A stretch of DNA of 64,000 nucleotides, taken from the NCBI GenBank assembly GCA_963775445.1, contig CAVZIT010000004.1, positions 1,426,001 to 1,490,000 on the forward strand, in the 5' to 3' direction. The translations under genes and the position numbers were made by a program. Positions 25,080 through 34,601 of the stretch are shown here, one piece after another; position 1 is the first letter of the stretch, and every line of letters starts with the position of its first letter. The stretch comes from Dokdonella_A sp963775445 (GTDB taxonomy: Bacteria; Pseudomonadota; Gammaproteobacteria; Xanthomonadales; Rhodanobacteraceae). The notes under the pieces are model-generated. The model made no database searches. It saw only the letters and a list, made by a program, of their open reading frames with translations, and had not been told where the DNA came from.

Positions 25080-25152
25080 ACCGGCTCCTTGCGGCCAGCA
25101 GGGTATGGGCTGGCAGCAGCTTGGAGGATGCCGCCAGACGGAAGTTCAAGTC
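24585..25152 (-). repeat. right arm of the inverted gene duplication
   Basis: Counterpart of 21440-22025, including the conserved upstream block (complement of CGACTTGAACTTCCGT near 25150). The arms could recombine and flip the 2.5 kb carrying the protease and Sel1 genes. Confidence 0.75.
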
Positions 25153-25239
25153 GCGGGCGACCGGGAGGGCAGGCCGCGAGTCTCGCGCAATCGAAACCGG
25201 AACGGTCGTCAGCTCGTTCCGGACCCTTGTCGTCTTTTC

Positions 25240-25506
25240 CTATGTGGTGTCGTCCTGCATGCGCTGCACGCGATTGCGGTATGCATGCACGTTGTCGCCA
25301 GGTATGCGCGTCTTCTGCGTGCCCTTGACCTCGTCGACCTTTCGATCGTTGGCCGAGCCGGTCACCGGCTCGGCCACGACGGATGTCTCGTGTTCGAAGT
25401 CGTGCGATTTGTCGGTGTTGCGGTAATACCGGTACAGGGCCCAATACAGCCCGGTTGCGCCTGCCGGGCCGAGCAGGAGGAGTGCGATGCTGCCATGGCC
25501 GCTCAT
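25240..25506 (-). CDS. small single-pass membrane protein of the SPFH/zinc-ribbon operon
   Basis: 88 residues: a short N-terminus, one membrane segment (SIALLLLGPAGATGLYWALY), then a basic/acidic cytoplasmic tail (YRNTDKSHDFEHETSV). The start overlaps the upstream zinc-ribbon gene stop (ATGA), so it is the third gene of that operon. It may anchor or help assemble the two larger proteins. No family recognised. Confidence 0.65.
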   Translation of the reverse strand: MSGHGSIALLLLGPAGATGLYWALYRYYRNTDKSHDFEHETSVVAEPVTGSANDRKVDEVKGTQKTRIPGDNVHAYRNRVQRMQDDTT

Positions 25507-26828
25507 GTCGAGTTCCCCAGCAAGAAGAGTGCGATGCCTTCGAGAAAGGTGCCGACGGTGAGTGCGGCCATGAGCAGCTTCCACTGCTGCACCGGCACGC
25601 TGCCCATGGTTTCGCCGGTGCGCCCGTTCACGGCAATGTAGTGGAGCACGCCGCCGTTGGGGCCCGGCTGGTGGTACGAGTAGAGCCAGATCGGCAGGTA
25701 CATCGATACCCAGCGCGTGCCGTGCACGCTGAGGCGTTCGTGCTCCCAGCGCACGCCGCGATCGTAACGGTCCACCGATTCTTCAACCTGGGCGCGGGCG
25801 ATCGACAGCAACTCGTCCTCCAGGTGCGGGCGCAGTTGCTCGACGTCCCGGTCGCGCTTCTCCGAGCTGAAGCCCTCGAGGTAGGAAGCGTTCCACTTCA
25901 ACGCGTTCTTGGTATCGAACGGCAGGATCGTATTGATGATGTTGTTGGTGTTGCTGCGCGTGTCCAGGTTGCCGCGTTCGATGGACGATTCCAGCGGCAG
26001 ATCGTCCACGGTGAAATCCACGTGCCGACCGAGCTGGTACACGTCGGCGTCGTAGTAGGTCGTCTCTTTGTCGCCGCTGCCCCTCGTGTAACGGCGCGTC
26101 TGGACCTCGCCCTGCCCAGTGACATCGGCGCTCGCATTGCCATCGACGATCATGTACGGCAGGTAGACGCCGAGGACGTTCTCGGGTGTGAACTCCTCCT
26201 TGAATGCCTTGAGCGCAAACAATCGCCGCTTGTCCACGAACTGGCGGATGCGAGCGACGGCGTCGTCCTTCTTGATGTGGAACGGCAATACCGCGTCGGG
26301 CACTGCGCCGTTCGCGATCTGTTCGTTGACTCCGAGGACGTGGCGGCACCAGTGACAACGCGCCGTCATTGCGTTTTCGGTGTTGACCGTCACCTCGGCG
26401 CCGCAGCCGCCGCACTTGAAGGTCATCAGGTTGGCGGCGTCGGCCGCAATGTCCCGCGCGCCTGAAGCGATGACGGTGCCCTCGAGTCGGTCGATGCCTT
26501 CGCCGAGCCCGAATTCCTCCTCGACCCGCTCGGCGTGCCATTGGTTGCGGCAGTACAGGCAGATGAGCTCGTCGCTGCCGGGCTTCTGGCGGATGTCGGT
26601 CGAGCCGCATTTCGGGCAGCGGTTGATGCCGTCCTTGAGTTCGGTGGCGGAGGTGTCGATGGCAACCGGATCGGGCGCCTCCAATTCGTCGCGAATGGGC
26701 TTTGGCACCGTCGCCGGGTCGATCGGCAAACTGCCGTGTGGCGGCGGCACGTCCTGGGGCGACCCCGGGCCAGTGTACGGAGGTACCGGCGGCGGCTCCG
26801 GCGGTGGCGGATTGTTGGCGTTCGACAT
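25503..26828 (-). CDS. TFIIB-type zinc-ribbon protein with C-terminal membrane anchor
   Basis: 441 residues. A Pro-rich start (1-45) precedes two zinc ribbons: CPKCGSTDIRQ..CLYC (about 71-95) and CGGCGAEV..CHWC (about 135-160). A long beta-rich middle region follows, and a C-terminal hydrophobic helix (LLMAALTVGTFLEGIALFLL). The arrangement with an SPFH gene resembles the Bacillus subtilis ydjG-ydjI stress module, where a zinc-ribbon membrane protein tethers the SPFH protein. Between SPFH gene and this gene there are 21 bp. Role in envelope stress is inferred from that resemblance. Confidence 0.72.
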   Translation of the reverse strand: MSNANNPPPPEPPPVPPYTGPGSPQDVPPPHGSLPIDPATVPKPIRDELEAPDPVAIDTSATELKDGINRCPKCGSTDIRQKPGSDELICLYCRNQWHAERVEEEFGLGEGIDRLEGTVIASGARDIAADAANLMTFKCGGCGAEVTVNTENAMTARCHWCRHVLGVNEQIANGAVPDAVLPFHIKKDDAVARIRQFVDKRRLFALKAFKEEFTPENVLGVYLPYMIVDGNASADVTGQGEVQTRRYTRGSGDKETTYYDADVYQLGRHVDFTVDDLPLESSIERGNLDTRSNTNNIINTILPFDTKNALKWNASYLEGFSSEKRDRDVEQLRPHLEDELLSIARAQVEESVDRYDRGVRWEHERLSVHGTRWVSMYLPIWLYSYHQPGPNGGVLHYIAVNGRTGETMGSVPVQQWKLLMAALTVGTFLEGIALFLLGNST

Positions 26829-26849
26829 GGTGGGTGCGCGGTTCGCGAT

Positions 26850-28001
26850 CTACAGGCCGAGCGCCTTGGTTTTTGCCGCGTCGTAATCGGCCTGCGTGAT
26901 CAGGCCGAGATCGAGCATCTCCTTTGCCTTCTTCAATTTTGCGATCGGGTCGTCGGCCGTCGGCGCGGCCGGCGCAACCGGTTGCTGCAGGCTGCCCATG
27001 CCACCCATCATGCCCGACGCCATGCCGAGGCCGACGATGCCCGCCGGGCCGCCGTGTTCGCCCGCCGACTGCATGCCCGCCGCGACGCTGGCCTGCAAAT
27101 TGGAGTTGCCGCGCGAACCGGTCAGTGCGTCGGCGCGCTGCACGGTCTTGAGCAGTTCGCGCGTATTCGCGTCGTATTCGATCGAAACGATGGCGGTCTT
27201 GACGATGGCCAGGCCGCGATCGGATTTCCACTGATAGCCGTTCTCCACCGCAGCGGACAGGCTCTTGGCGAAACCGATCGAATCCTGCTGCAGCCTGGTG
27301 ATGCGATGGTTCTTGTCCGAGTCGTTCGAGTACAGGCTGAAGGCCGGCGCGAGCGAACCCACCACTTCGTTGAAGAGCTGGCTTGCGGCGGCATTGTCGA
27401 TGTCGGTGAAATCGAAGACCTGTTCGGGCTGTAGATAGGAGGCCGGCACGAAGTTCTTCACGAACAAGATCGGATCGACGATCTTCAGCGTGTAGGAGCC
27501 GCGCGTGACTGCACCGACCTGCGTGTTGAGGAACGCGTCGTCCCAATAGATTTCCGATTGCGTACCGAAGCGGTTGTCCGGCAGTTCCTTCAGCGAAACG
27601 AAGAACGCGGCCTGCTGCGAACCCGGTTGGCCACCGAACTTGAAACGCTCCCAGCTCTGCTTGATCAGCGAATCGACGAGGCCATCGCCCGAAAACATCG
27701 ACTTCGAGTTGATGTCGTCCGATTTCCAGATGTAACCGCCCGTCTCGGCGGCGAAGCCGGTGATTGCGCCATCCTGGAACAGCAGCAACCCGTAACCTTC
27801 GGGAACGACGATCTTCGAGCCATTGGTGATGATGTTGGAGGAAGCCTTTGAATTTGAACCTCGTCCGGCATTGGTTCCGTGCGGGACTGCAGCGAACAGC
27901 GCCGCCGTTGCCGGCAAGGCGTCCGGAACCGTGTAGAAGTCCTTCCACTGGTCGGCGAGCACCCCGCCGACAGAGCCCGACACTGCTTGAACAAGACCCA
28001 T
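26850..28001 (-). CDS. SPFH/virion-core-like protein with C-terminal SHOCT domain
   Basis: 383 residues starting MGLVQAVSGSVGGVLADQWKDFY, the usual start of the YdjI-type SPFH family. The SPFH core runs about 30-290 (GSKIVVPEGYGLLLFQDGAI, GYIWKSDD). A Gly/Met-rich linker (GLGMASGMMGGMGS) leads to a SHOCT motif (IAKLKKAKEMLDLGLITQADYDAAK). SPFH proteins organise membrane domains; the SHOCT end promotes oligomerisation. First gene of the three-gene operon. Start at 28001 chosen on family grounds rather than the longer frame to 28061. Confidence 0.82.
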   Translation of the reverse strand: MGLVQAVSGSVGGVLADQWKDFYTVPDALPATAALFAAVPHGTNAGRGSNSKASSNIITNGSKIVVPEGYGLLLFQDGAITGFAAETGGYIWKSDDINSKSMFSGDGLVDSLIKQSWERFKFGGQPGSQQAAFFVSLKELPDNRFGTQSEIYWDDAFLNTQVGAVTRGSYTLKIVDPILFVKNFVPASYLQPEQVFDFTDIDNAAASQLFNEVVGSLAPAFSLYSNDSDKNHRITRLQQDSIGFAKSLSAAVENGYQWKSDRGLAIVKTAIVSIEYDANTRELLKTVQRADALTGSRGNSNLQASVAAGMQSAGEHGGPAGIVGLGMASGMMGGMGSLQQPVAPAAPTADDPIAKLKKAKEMLDLGLITQADYDAAKTKALGL

Positions 28002-28400
28002 CACATCTCTCCGCGATTCGTGGCCGGGTACTGTACCCACCATGCGCGGCAAACTATACATTGACCGCGAAAATGGGGCAGGTTGAGGTAGTCCGGCTTA
28101 GTCGGTTTCTTCAGGGACCGATTGTTTGTCGTTGGCTTCCATGATTGCGGAGCGCAGGGAGGTGTCGCTGCGACGCCCCGGCGTCGAAAAGCACCGCCTG
28201 GGAGTCGGATTCACTGCGGAAGAAAAACCGGTTCACGGCATTTTCGGCAACCGGAGTGGCCACCGGCTCTCACTTTCCACATCGATGTGTTCGACCACAG
28301 AGCGCGGGGCGAGTGGAAAAGATTGCTCCAGGGACAATTGCTGTTGGTTTCCGGACCAGCGACGTCGTGACCTCCTGATACCGTGACAGCCCGATATGGG
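28002..28400. other. intergenic, no gene recognised
   Basis: Contains the promoter region of the SPFH operon. AAAATGGGGCAGGTTGAGG near 28068 resembles a decayed repeat end of the GGTCAGGTTCACTT type. The rest shows nothing I can support. Confidence 0.4.
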
Positions 28401-29771
28401 TCACGGTGCCGCTCCGTCGAACCCGTCCGCGAAAACTGTGTCGCCGGGGCCTCTGGTAAAAAAATACGCCGAGCCTGGAATCGTGTCCTCCGGCGATCTC
28501 CACAGCCACGATCCGATCAGCGCGGTATCTCCATCGAGTGTCACCGGGAGACCGAACTGGTCGGCCGGAGCGCCGTCCTCCGCCACCAGCGTTTGCGACT
28601 GGACGAACACGCCACCGGATGCGTCGAAATCATAGACGGCGCCTTGCGCGCTGCTGTTGCTCCAGCCGTCCGCGCCGATCAGTGCGGTCGTGCCCTCGAG
28701 CGCGACCGAGTGGCCGAATTTGTCGCCCGCTGCGCCGTCGTCGGCGAGGAGTTCCTGGGTCTGGCTCCAGGTGCCGCCCGTGTCTGTGAAGATGTATGCC
28801 GCGCCTTGTGTGTCGTTGCCGCCGGGATTCGCGCCCCATGAACCGATCAGGATGGTCGAGCCCGACAGCGCGGTCGCGTATCCGAAGTAGGTGTTGCTCG
28901 CGCCATCGTCCGCGACGAGCTTCTGGCTCTGACTCCATGTCCCGCCCGTTTCGCCGAACAGATACGCTGCGCCCTGGTAGCCATTGTTCCCGTAGGCGCC
29001 GATCACCGCCGTCGTGCCGTCGAATGCGATCGAGTAGCCGAAGATGTCGCCGATGCCGCCGTCGTCCGCGACGAGTGTTTGCACTTCCGTCCACGTGCCG
29101 CCCGATTCGTTGAAGACGTATACCTTGCCTTGAGAGGCGTTGTCGCCGACTGCGGCTCCGTCTGCGCCGATGAGCGCTGTCGTGCCGCTCAATCCGAGCG
29201 AATAGCCGAAGTTGTCGAACATCTGTCCGTCGTCGGCGGTGATCTTCTGCGTCTGGCTCCAGCTCCCGTCCGAGAGCGTGAACACGTAGACCGCACCCTG
29301 CGAAAAGTTGCCGTTGATCATTTCCCCATACGCGCCGATGAGCGCCGTCGTGCCGTTGAACACGACCGCATCGCCGAACGTGTCGAAGGCCTGGCCGTCG
29401 TCGGCGACGAGCTTTTGCGTTCGCGTCCACACGCCGTCGGATTCCTGGAATACGTACACTGCGCCCTGCGCTTCGTTGCCACCGATCTGGGCCTGCTGCG
29501 CGCCGATCATCGCGGTCGTGCCGTGCAGCGCAACCGAGGCGCCGAACTCCGGATCGAAGGCGGGGTCGGCCTCGGTGACTTCCTGCATCTGGGACCATTC
29601 ATTGTCCGCGAGCGTCCGATCGATCGCGTTGCGCAACCCGGCCGCAACCCCGGGAGATCTCGCCTCAGAGGCGGCGTGCAGAGGAATCGCGGGGGCCAGA
29701 AGGATCAAGCAGGCCAAAAACGAAAGAACGCCCAAGATGCGCGCACGTGAAGCGGAAGCGAAGTGGTTCAT
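28401..29771 (-). CDS. exported seven-bladed FG-GAP repeat protein
   Basis: 456 residues with a signal peptide (LGVLSFLACLILLAPAIPLHA). Seven repeats of about 52-55 residues each carry an FG..GTTALIGA core, for example TFGDAVVFNGTTALIGAYG and KFGHSVALEGTTALIGADG, separated by QGAVYVF..WSQTQKLVADDG. This is the FG-GAP beta-propeller layout, found in secreted adhesion or binding proteins. After the propeller the protein ends GPGDTVFADGFDGAAP, carrying the same FADGFD tail as the oxidoreductase and cytochromes of this window, four residues before its end. Stands alone. Confidence 0.82.
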   Translation of the reverse strand: MNHFASASRARILGVLSFLACLILLAPAIPLHAASEARSPGVAAGLRNAIDRTLADNEWSQMQEVTEADPAFDPEFGASVALHGTTAMIGAQQAQIGGNEAQGAVYVFQESDGVWTRTQKLVADDGQAFDTFGDAVVFNGTTALIGAYGEMINGNFSQGAVYVFTLSDGSWSQTQKITADDGQMFDNFGYSLGLSGTTALIGADGAAVGDNASQGKVYVFNESGGTWTEVQTLVADDGGIGDIFGYSIAFDGTTAVIGAYGNNGYQGAAYLFGETGGTWSQSQKLVADDGASNTYFGYATALSGSTILIGSWGANPGGNDTQGAAYIFTDTGGTWSQTQELLADDGAAGDKFGHSVALEGTTALIGADGWSNSSAQGAVYDFDASGGVFVQSQTLVAEDGAPADQFGLPVTLDGDTALIGSWLWRSPEDTIPGSAYFFTRGPGDTVFADGFDGAAP

Positions 29772-30135
29772 AACTGATCTTGCCCTCGTGGTGACACGAA
29801 ACTACGGAATACCCGGGAATCGCCGCTGGATTTCTTCAGCGAGCGGGACCGGAATGCTGAAGCCGCCACCGGATCGGAATGACGACGGTGATTCCGAGTA
29901 TCCCCAATCCGCGAGCGGGTTCAATAGCGCAACGTGACCCGTTCAATTGGCCGACGTACTGTCGCCCCAACCGTTGCATTAGACGGGCTACCTGCCCGGA
30001 TTCGCGCACCGTGTCTTGTATCGTGTCAGGACGATATCATCGTGCCCCTCGACACGGGGTGGTCTGTTGTCCGACCCGAGCGTCGGCGAAAAGGGTGACT
30101 CCCTTAGCTGCTTCTGAAGGCAGGGGAGGTATGCG
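29772..30135. other. intergenic, nothing recognised
   Basis: Presumed promoter region of the FG-GAP gene on the minus strand; no ORF or repeat identified. A GGGGAGG ribosome site at its right edge belongs to the doxX remnant. Confidence 0.4.
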
Positions 30136-30524
30136 ATGAATAGTCTGTTGTGGGTCCTGCAGATTGTCATCTGCGCTCCTGTACGGAGCGTCGGGCGTGA
30201 TGAAAGTCTTCCTGTTCGACAAGGTGAGCAAAGACGTCTCCTCTTTTGGTGCGTTACCAAGGCAAGCCTGGATGGCCCTCGGCATTGTCGAACTCGTCTG
30301 CGCGCTTGGGCTCGTCGCCCCTGTCGCCTTCCACTGGCACCCCGCGCTGACGGTGGTCGCTGCGACGGTTCTGGCGATTGAGAGTCTCGTGTTCATCGGG
30401 GTGCACGTGAAGTACCGCGAGACCATGTCCATCATCATCAAAACTGTCCCTGACACCTTTTTTTCTTGCGCTGGCGGTGGACTGGATCGCGGTGGCGAGC
30501 CACAACGCGGTGCAGTCCGAATGA
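30136..30524 (+). pseudogene. DoxX-family membrane protein gene, frameshifted and split by a repeat
   Basis: Three frames together restore a DoxX-like protein: MNSLLWVLQIV (frame of 30136), then ALLYGASGVMKVFLFDKVS through IESLVFIGVHVKYRE (frame of 30164), then LALAVDWIAVASHNAVQSE and a stop at 30524 (frame of 30465). The first shift lies near 30165; the second coincides with an inserted single repeat end at 30441-30464. DoxX_2 proteins are four-helix membrane proteins of unclear redox role. Non-functional as read. Confidence 0.72.
30441..30464 (-). repeat. single repeat end inserted in doxX
   Basis: AAACTGTCCCTGACACC followed by a T7 run: the right-type end with no partner nearby. The inserted length shifts the doxX frame. 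Confidence 0.7.
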
Positions 30525-30650
30525 CTCGAAAGCCGATCGATCCCGGCGCGGGCGCCGGGCGCATCAGAGTCCGTATCCCGGCTCGCTGACGTCTCCTTCG
30601 CCGATAATGCGGGTCACAGCGCTTTCACCCTGCCACTGCCCGGAGCCGCC

Positions 30651-31511
30651 ATGATCCGCTCGTCCATGCCCGCCGCGTTCCTGGGTCACGGCAGCCCGAT
30701 GAACGCGCTGGAGCGCAATCGCTACACCGACGCCTGGCGAGCGTTCGGCGCCTCGGTGCCGAGGCCCCGAGCCATCCTTGCCGTATCGGCCCACTGGTAT
30801 GTCAATGCGACCGCAGTGACGGCAATGGCACGGCCGAAGACCATCCACGACTTCTTCGGCTTTCCGCAGGCCCTGTTCGACGTGCAGTATCCGGCGCCCG
30901 GTCTGCCGGAGCTCGTCGAAGAAGTTGCCGATGCGGTGCAGCCGGAGTATGTCGGCGCAGACCGCGACGGCTGGGGCATCGACCACGGCACGTGGTCGGT
31001 GCTGGTGCATGCGTTCCCCGAGGCCGATATCCCCGTCGTGCAGTTGTCGATCAATGCACGCAAGCCGGCCGAGTGGCACGTGGCGATGGGCGCGAAACTC
31101 GCCCAACTGCGCGCGTGCGGCGTGCTGGTGCTCGGCAGCGGCAACGTGGTGCACAACCTGCGGCAGATCGACTGGAACCAGCCCGACGGCGGCTTCGACT
31201 GGACGCGTCGTTTCGACGATGACGCATGCCGGCTGATGACCGAACGTCCGGGCGACATCGCCGCGATGGCCACGCATTCCGACTACGCTGCGGCGGTTCC
31301 CACGCCGGAGCATTTCCTGCCCGTGCTCTACCTCGCCGGCATGGCGGCCGCAGCGAACGAGACCACGGACGTCCTCATCGATGGATACACGTACGGCTCC
31401 CTGTCGATGACCGCCTACACGCTGGGCGGTGCGCCCGCCGGGCGGGGTGCGCAGGTGGGCGGCGCCGCGTCCATTGCCAGCGACGCGCCGCCGGAAAGCA
31501 GCAACATCTGA
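30651..31511 (+). CDS. ygiD: 4,5-DOPA dioxygenase extradiol-type protein (LigB family)
   Basis: 286 residues of the LigB/YgiD family. Metal ligands and active site are visible in FLGHGSPMNAL, SAHWYV, GIDHGTWSVLVHAFP, LGSGNVVHNLR and THSDYAAAVPTPEHFLPVLY. YgiD-type enzymes open the catechol ring of L-DOPA in vitro; the physiological substrate is usually unknown. Cytoplasmic. The C-terminus is about 20 residues longer than the typical 260, with low-complexity sequence (GGAASIASDAPPESSNI). Stands alone, followed by about 290 bp with no recognised gene. Confidence 0.88.
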   Translation: MIRSSMPAAFLGHGSPMNALERNRYTDAWRAFGASVPRPRAILAVSAHWYVNATAVTAMARPKTIHDFFGFPQALFDVQYPAPGLPELVEEVADAVQPEYVGADRDGWGIDHGTWSVLVHAFPEADIPVVQLSINARKPAEWHVAMGAKLAQLRACGVLVLGSGNVVHNLRQIDWNQPDGGFDWTRRFDDDACRLMTERPGDIAAMATHSDYAAAVPTPEHFLPVLYLAGMAAAANETTDVLIDGYTYGSLSMTAYTLGGAPAGRGAQVGGAASIASDAPPESSNI

Positions 31512-31799
31512 GGGGCAAGACGGGGCCAGGTCCCTTGCCGGACTGGCTCCCGACAACGAGGCCTTTGCCGCCGCGCTGCGCAAGGCCGCGATCGCCATGT
31601 CACCACCTTGCGCCTTGCCGCCGACCACGCCTATTCCGACAGGCGCATTGAACTGTCCAGGGCAGTGCTGCACTGGCTGGCGACGTTGCCAAAAGAGAGC
31701 CCGGACGGATCGAAGGAACGAGGCATTGAAGCCGGGACGCATGAAGTCAAATGTCCCGCGATGGTGGCTTGCATCGGCTGGACAGGGCTTGTTTCCTGG
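31512..31799. other. intergenic, possible coding remnant
   Basis: A plus-strand frame near 31608-31750 reads RRIELSRAVLHWLATLPKESP, which has coding-like composition but no start, partner or family I recognise. Otherwise nothing. Confidence 0.3.
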
Positions 31800-34601
31800 C
31801 TAGGCGCCTGCCCCAAGGTCAGAGTAGCTCATGACACGATTGCGCCCGGCTTCCTTCGCCGCGTACAGCGCCTTGTCCGCCGCGGCGATCAGGCTGTCGC
31901 CCGTTCGGGCATGCTCGGGAAAGCAGGCAACGCCGAATGACCCGGTTACGGGGATGACAGACCCTTCGAACTGCACGGGCGTGGATGCCAGCGCCACGCG
32001 CAGAGTCTCGGCGCGCTCGCGGGCGGGTTGCTCTTTTATGTCCGGCAACAGCAGCAGAAACTCTTCGCCACCGTAGCGGCAGTCGACGTCGCTGCCGCGG
32101 GAGCATGACTTCAGCAACTTTCCGAATGTCCGCAGCACTTGGTCGCCGGCGCGGTGCCCATAGTGATCGTTGACGAGTTTGAAATGATCCAGGTCGCCCA
32201 TGATGGCGCTGACGCTGTGGCCCTTGCGTTCGGCGATGATCAGCTCCCGGGCCAGCACTTCCTCCAGATAGCGCCGGTTATAGAGGCCAGTCAGCGGATC
32301 ATGGATGGCCTGTTCGAGCAGGAGTTGCTGCAGCGCCTGCAACTTCTGCTCCGCTAGCTTGCGCTCGGTGATGTCCCGCGCAACGGACACGACGTACGGC
32401 TTGTCCAGGACAATCATCCTCAGACTCAGTTCCACCGGAAATACCGATCGGTCTTTGCGCCGGTGCAGCGACTCGATCACGACAAAGCCAACCTCCTCAA
32501 GGCGTTTCCCGATGTCGCTGATCCTTACCGGGTCGTCGACGGCGTCGATATCGGATACCGAAAGGGACAAGAGCTCTTCACGGCTGTAGCCGAGATCCTT
32601 GCATGCCCTGACGTTGACATCGATCAGACGCCGCGTCTGTACGTCGACGACTTCGATGGCATCATTGGAGTGATCGATCAGCGCACGGAACAGGCTGAGC
32701 TTTTTCTCGGCAGCATCGCGCTCGGTGATGTCCTGGCCGACGCTTGCCGCGCCGATTATGTCGCCGTCCGGCGAGCGCAGCGCGGTGTTGTTCCAGAAAA
32801 TGGTCCGGCTCTCGCCGTTGCGCATCACTATCTCGCTTTCGTGGTGCCAGGCAGAAGGTCGATCCGCAAGGAGGTCCGCAAGGAGGGTGTGCATCTGTGA
32901 CACGGTCCGTGGAGACCGGAACACGTCTTCCCAGCGGCGCCCGATGATCTCTTCGCGTCGCCATCCCGAGATGCGCAACAGATAGTCGTTGCAATACGTC
33001 AGCCGGGCTTCCCGGTCCAGCATGATGGAAATCAGCTCGACGTTGTCGAGTATTCCGCTCAGGCGCCGCTCGCTTTCGTGCTGTGCGCGCTCGGCCTGCA
33101 GTCGCGAGCGGGCGAGCAGCAACAATCCGATCCGGGCCGTCACCTGCGAAGCGAATGCAATTTCATCGTCTTCCCAGTGATGGGACCGGCGCACATGCTC
33201 CAGACGCAGCATGCCAAGATACTTCCCGGATACCTCGATCATCGAGTCCAGTAGCGCCGAGATGGCGAACGGTTTCAGATAGGTTTCGGCGTAGCCGCTT
33301 GTCCGCGTATCGGTCAACGCGTCGTCCGCGGCAACGTAACCGGCGCTTTTCAAGGCCCGGAACTCGGAAGCGAAATGATTCTCCACCAGCAGGGCGCCAT
33401 CGGAATGGTGGGCAGCGTCGGACTCGTAGACATCGCTGCAATGAAGCTGCGTTTCTTCCGCGTTGAACAGCCAGATGCTGGCACGTGCCACGCCGGTCCC
33501 AAGGGCAACCTGCTCGGTGACCGCGCGAAACAATGCGTCAATGTCGTTGTTGAATTCCTTTTCGGCACGCGTGATTGCGTCAAGCGCGGTCGCCTGCGCG
33601 ATCATCCGTTCCGAGTGCTCGCGTCGCGTTCGTTCCAGCCGCTTGCGCTCGGTGATGTCACGAACTATGCCGACGGCATTCCACTTTTCCTCGAGTTTGA
33701 CGGCCGAGAGGGATAATTCGATCGGGAACTCCGTGCCGTCCTTTCTTACGGCGCTGAGCTCGCGCAGCGCGCCAATCGCCTCACCCTTGCCGGTTTTCCG
33801 GAAATGCGCGAATGGTTCCCTGTAGGTTTGCCGGTATGGCGGTGCGGCCAGCAGTGCGTGAAGATCCTGGCCGATGGCCTCGCTGCCGGTGTGACCGAAG
33901 ATGTTTTCGGCGGCATCGTTCCAGAAAGTGATCTGGCCGTCGTTGTTTATCATCAGAATGGCGTCGTGCGCAGAGGCTGCAACTGTCCTCAGGGTTTCCT
34001 CACTTTCGCGCAAACGTCGTTCGGCGGTGGTGCGTGCGGTGATGTCTTTTGTCAGCAGGATGAGCGACCGCTTGCCGTTCACCAGCATGGCGCTGCCGGA
34101 GAGCTCGATGTTCAGAAGCGTCCCGTCCTTTCGTTGCACGCACAGCGCGAATTCGGCGCGTTCTATCTCGGAAGCAAGCGCTTGACGCAGTTTTTCGGCA
34201 GCGAAGGCGCGATCGCTCGGTGCGATGCGTGCAAGTGGATCGAGCAAAAGCATCTCATCTGCGCCGTAGCCGAATGTTTCGACATATGCGGGATTCACAT
34301 AGGTGTACTTGCCGTCGACGATGATCGAAATGCCGAGCAGCGAGTTTTGCGCCAAGCTGCGAAATTTCGCGTCGGACTCGCGTAACGATTCATTGACCCG
34401 TTCCGCTTCACGCAGGGCAGTATCCAGCTCGACGGTTCGTTGGCGCAGCTGCGCTTCCACTGCGATCGCTGGCTGGTTCGGTCCGGCTCCGCTCCCTTGG
34501 CCGCTGGCGATGGATTTGGCAATGACGTTCTCCGATTCATGGCCTGGGCGCGGTACTTCGGTTGGATGCCGGAATTTCCAGGCATCCGCAGTCTGGCTCA
34601 A
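31800..34601 (-). CDS. multi-PAS/GAF diguanylate cyclase
   Basis: 933 residues, no membrane segment. Order: coiled start, PAS (about 78-185), PAS (about 203-320), GAF (about 350-495), PAS (about 512-625), PAS (about 633-745), GGDEF (about 765-925). Each PAS ends in a PAC motif such as DITERK. The cyclase signature is intact (RYGGEEF) and an RxxD inhibitory site (RGSD) lies five residues upstream, so it should make cyclic di-GMP from GTP with product inhibition. Sensed signals are unknown. The frame begins with a TTG at 34601; a later start is possible. Works opposite to the HD-GYP protein at 52210. Confidence 0.9.
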   Translation of the reverse strand: MSQTADAWKFRHPTEVPRPGHESENVIAKSIASGQGSGAGPNQPAIAVEAQLRQRTVELDTALREAERVNESLRESDAKFRSLAQNSLLGISIIVDGKYTYVNPAYVETFGYGADEMLLLDPLARIAPSDRAFAAEKLRQALASEIERAEFALCVQRKDGTLLNIELSGSAMLVNGKRSLILLTKDITARTTAERRLRESEETLRTVAASAHDAILMINNDGQITFWNDAAENIFGHTGSEAIGQDLHALLAAPPYRQTYREPFAHFRKTGKGEAIGALRELSAVRKDGTEFPIELSLSAVKLEEKWNAVGIVRDITERKRLERTRREHSERMIAQATALDAITRAEKEFNNDIDALFRAVTEQVALGTGVARASIWLFNAEETQLHCSDVYESDAAHHSDGALLVENHFASEFRALKSAGYVAADDALTDTRTSGYAETYLKPFAISALLDSMIEVSGKYLGMLRLEHVRRSHHWEDDEIAFASQVTARIGLLLLARSRLQAERAQHESERRLSGILDNVELISIMLDREARLTYCNDYLLRISGWRREEIIGRRWEDVFRSPRTVSQMHTLLADLLADRPSAWHHESEIVMRNGESRTIFWNNTALRSPDGDIIGAASVGQDITERDAAEKKLSLFRALIDHSNDAIEVVDVQTRRLIDVNVRACKDLGYSREELLSLSVSDIDAVDDPVRISDIGKRLEEVGFVVIESLHRRKDRSVFPVELSLRMIVLDKPYVVSVARDITERKLAEQKLQALQQLLLEQAIHDPLTGLYNRRYLEEVLARELIIAERKGHSVSAIMGDLDHFKLVNDHYGHRAGDQVLRTFGKLLKSCSRGSDVDCRYGGEEFLLLLPDIKEQPARERAETLRVALASTPVQFEGSVIPVTGSFGVACFPEHARTGDSLIAAADKALYAAKEAGRNRVMSYSDLGAGA

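Noticed and set aside
25783..27948. 721-codon minus-strand frame across the SPFH and zinc-ribbon genes
   Set aside because: Arg/Gln-rich shadow frame; the two genes in the correct frames have clear domains.
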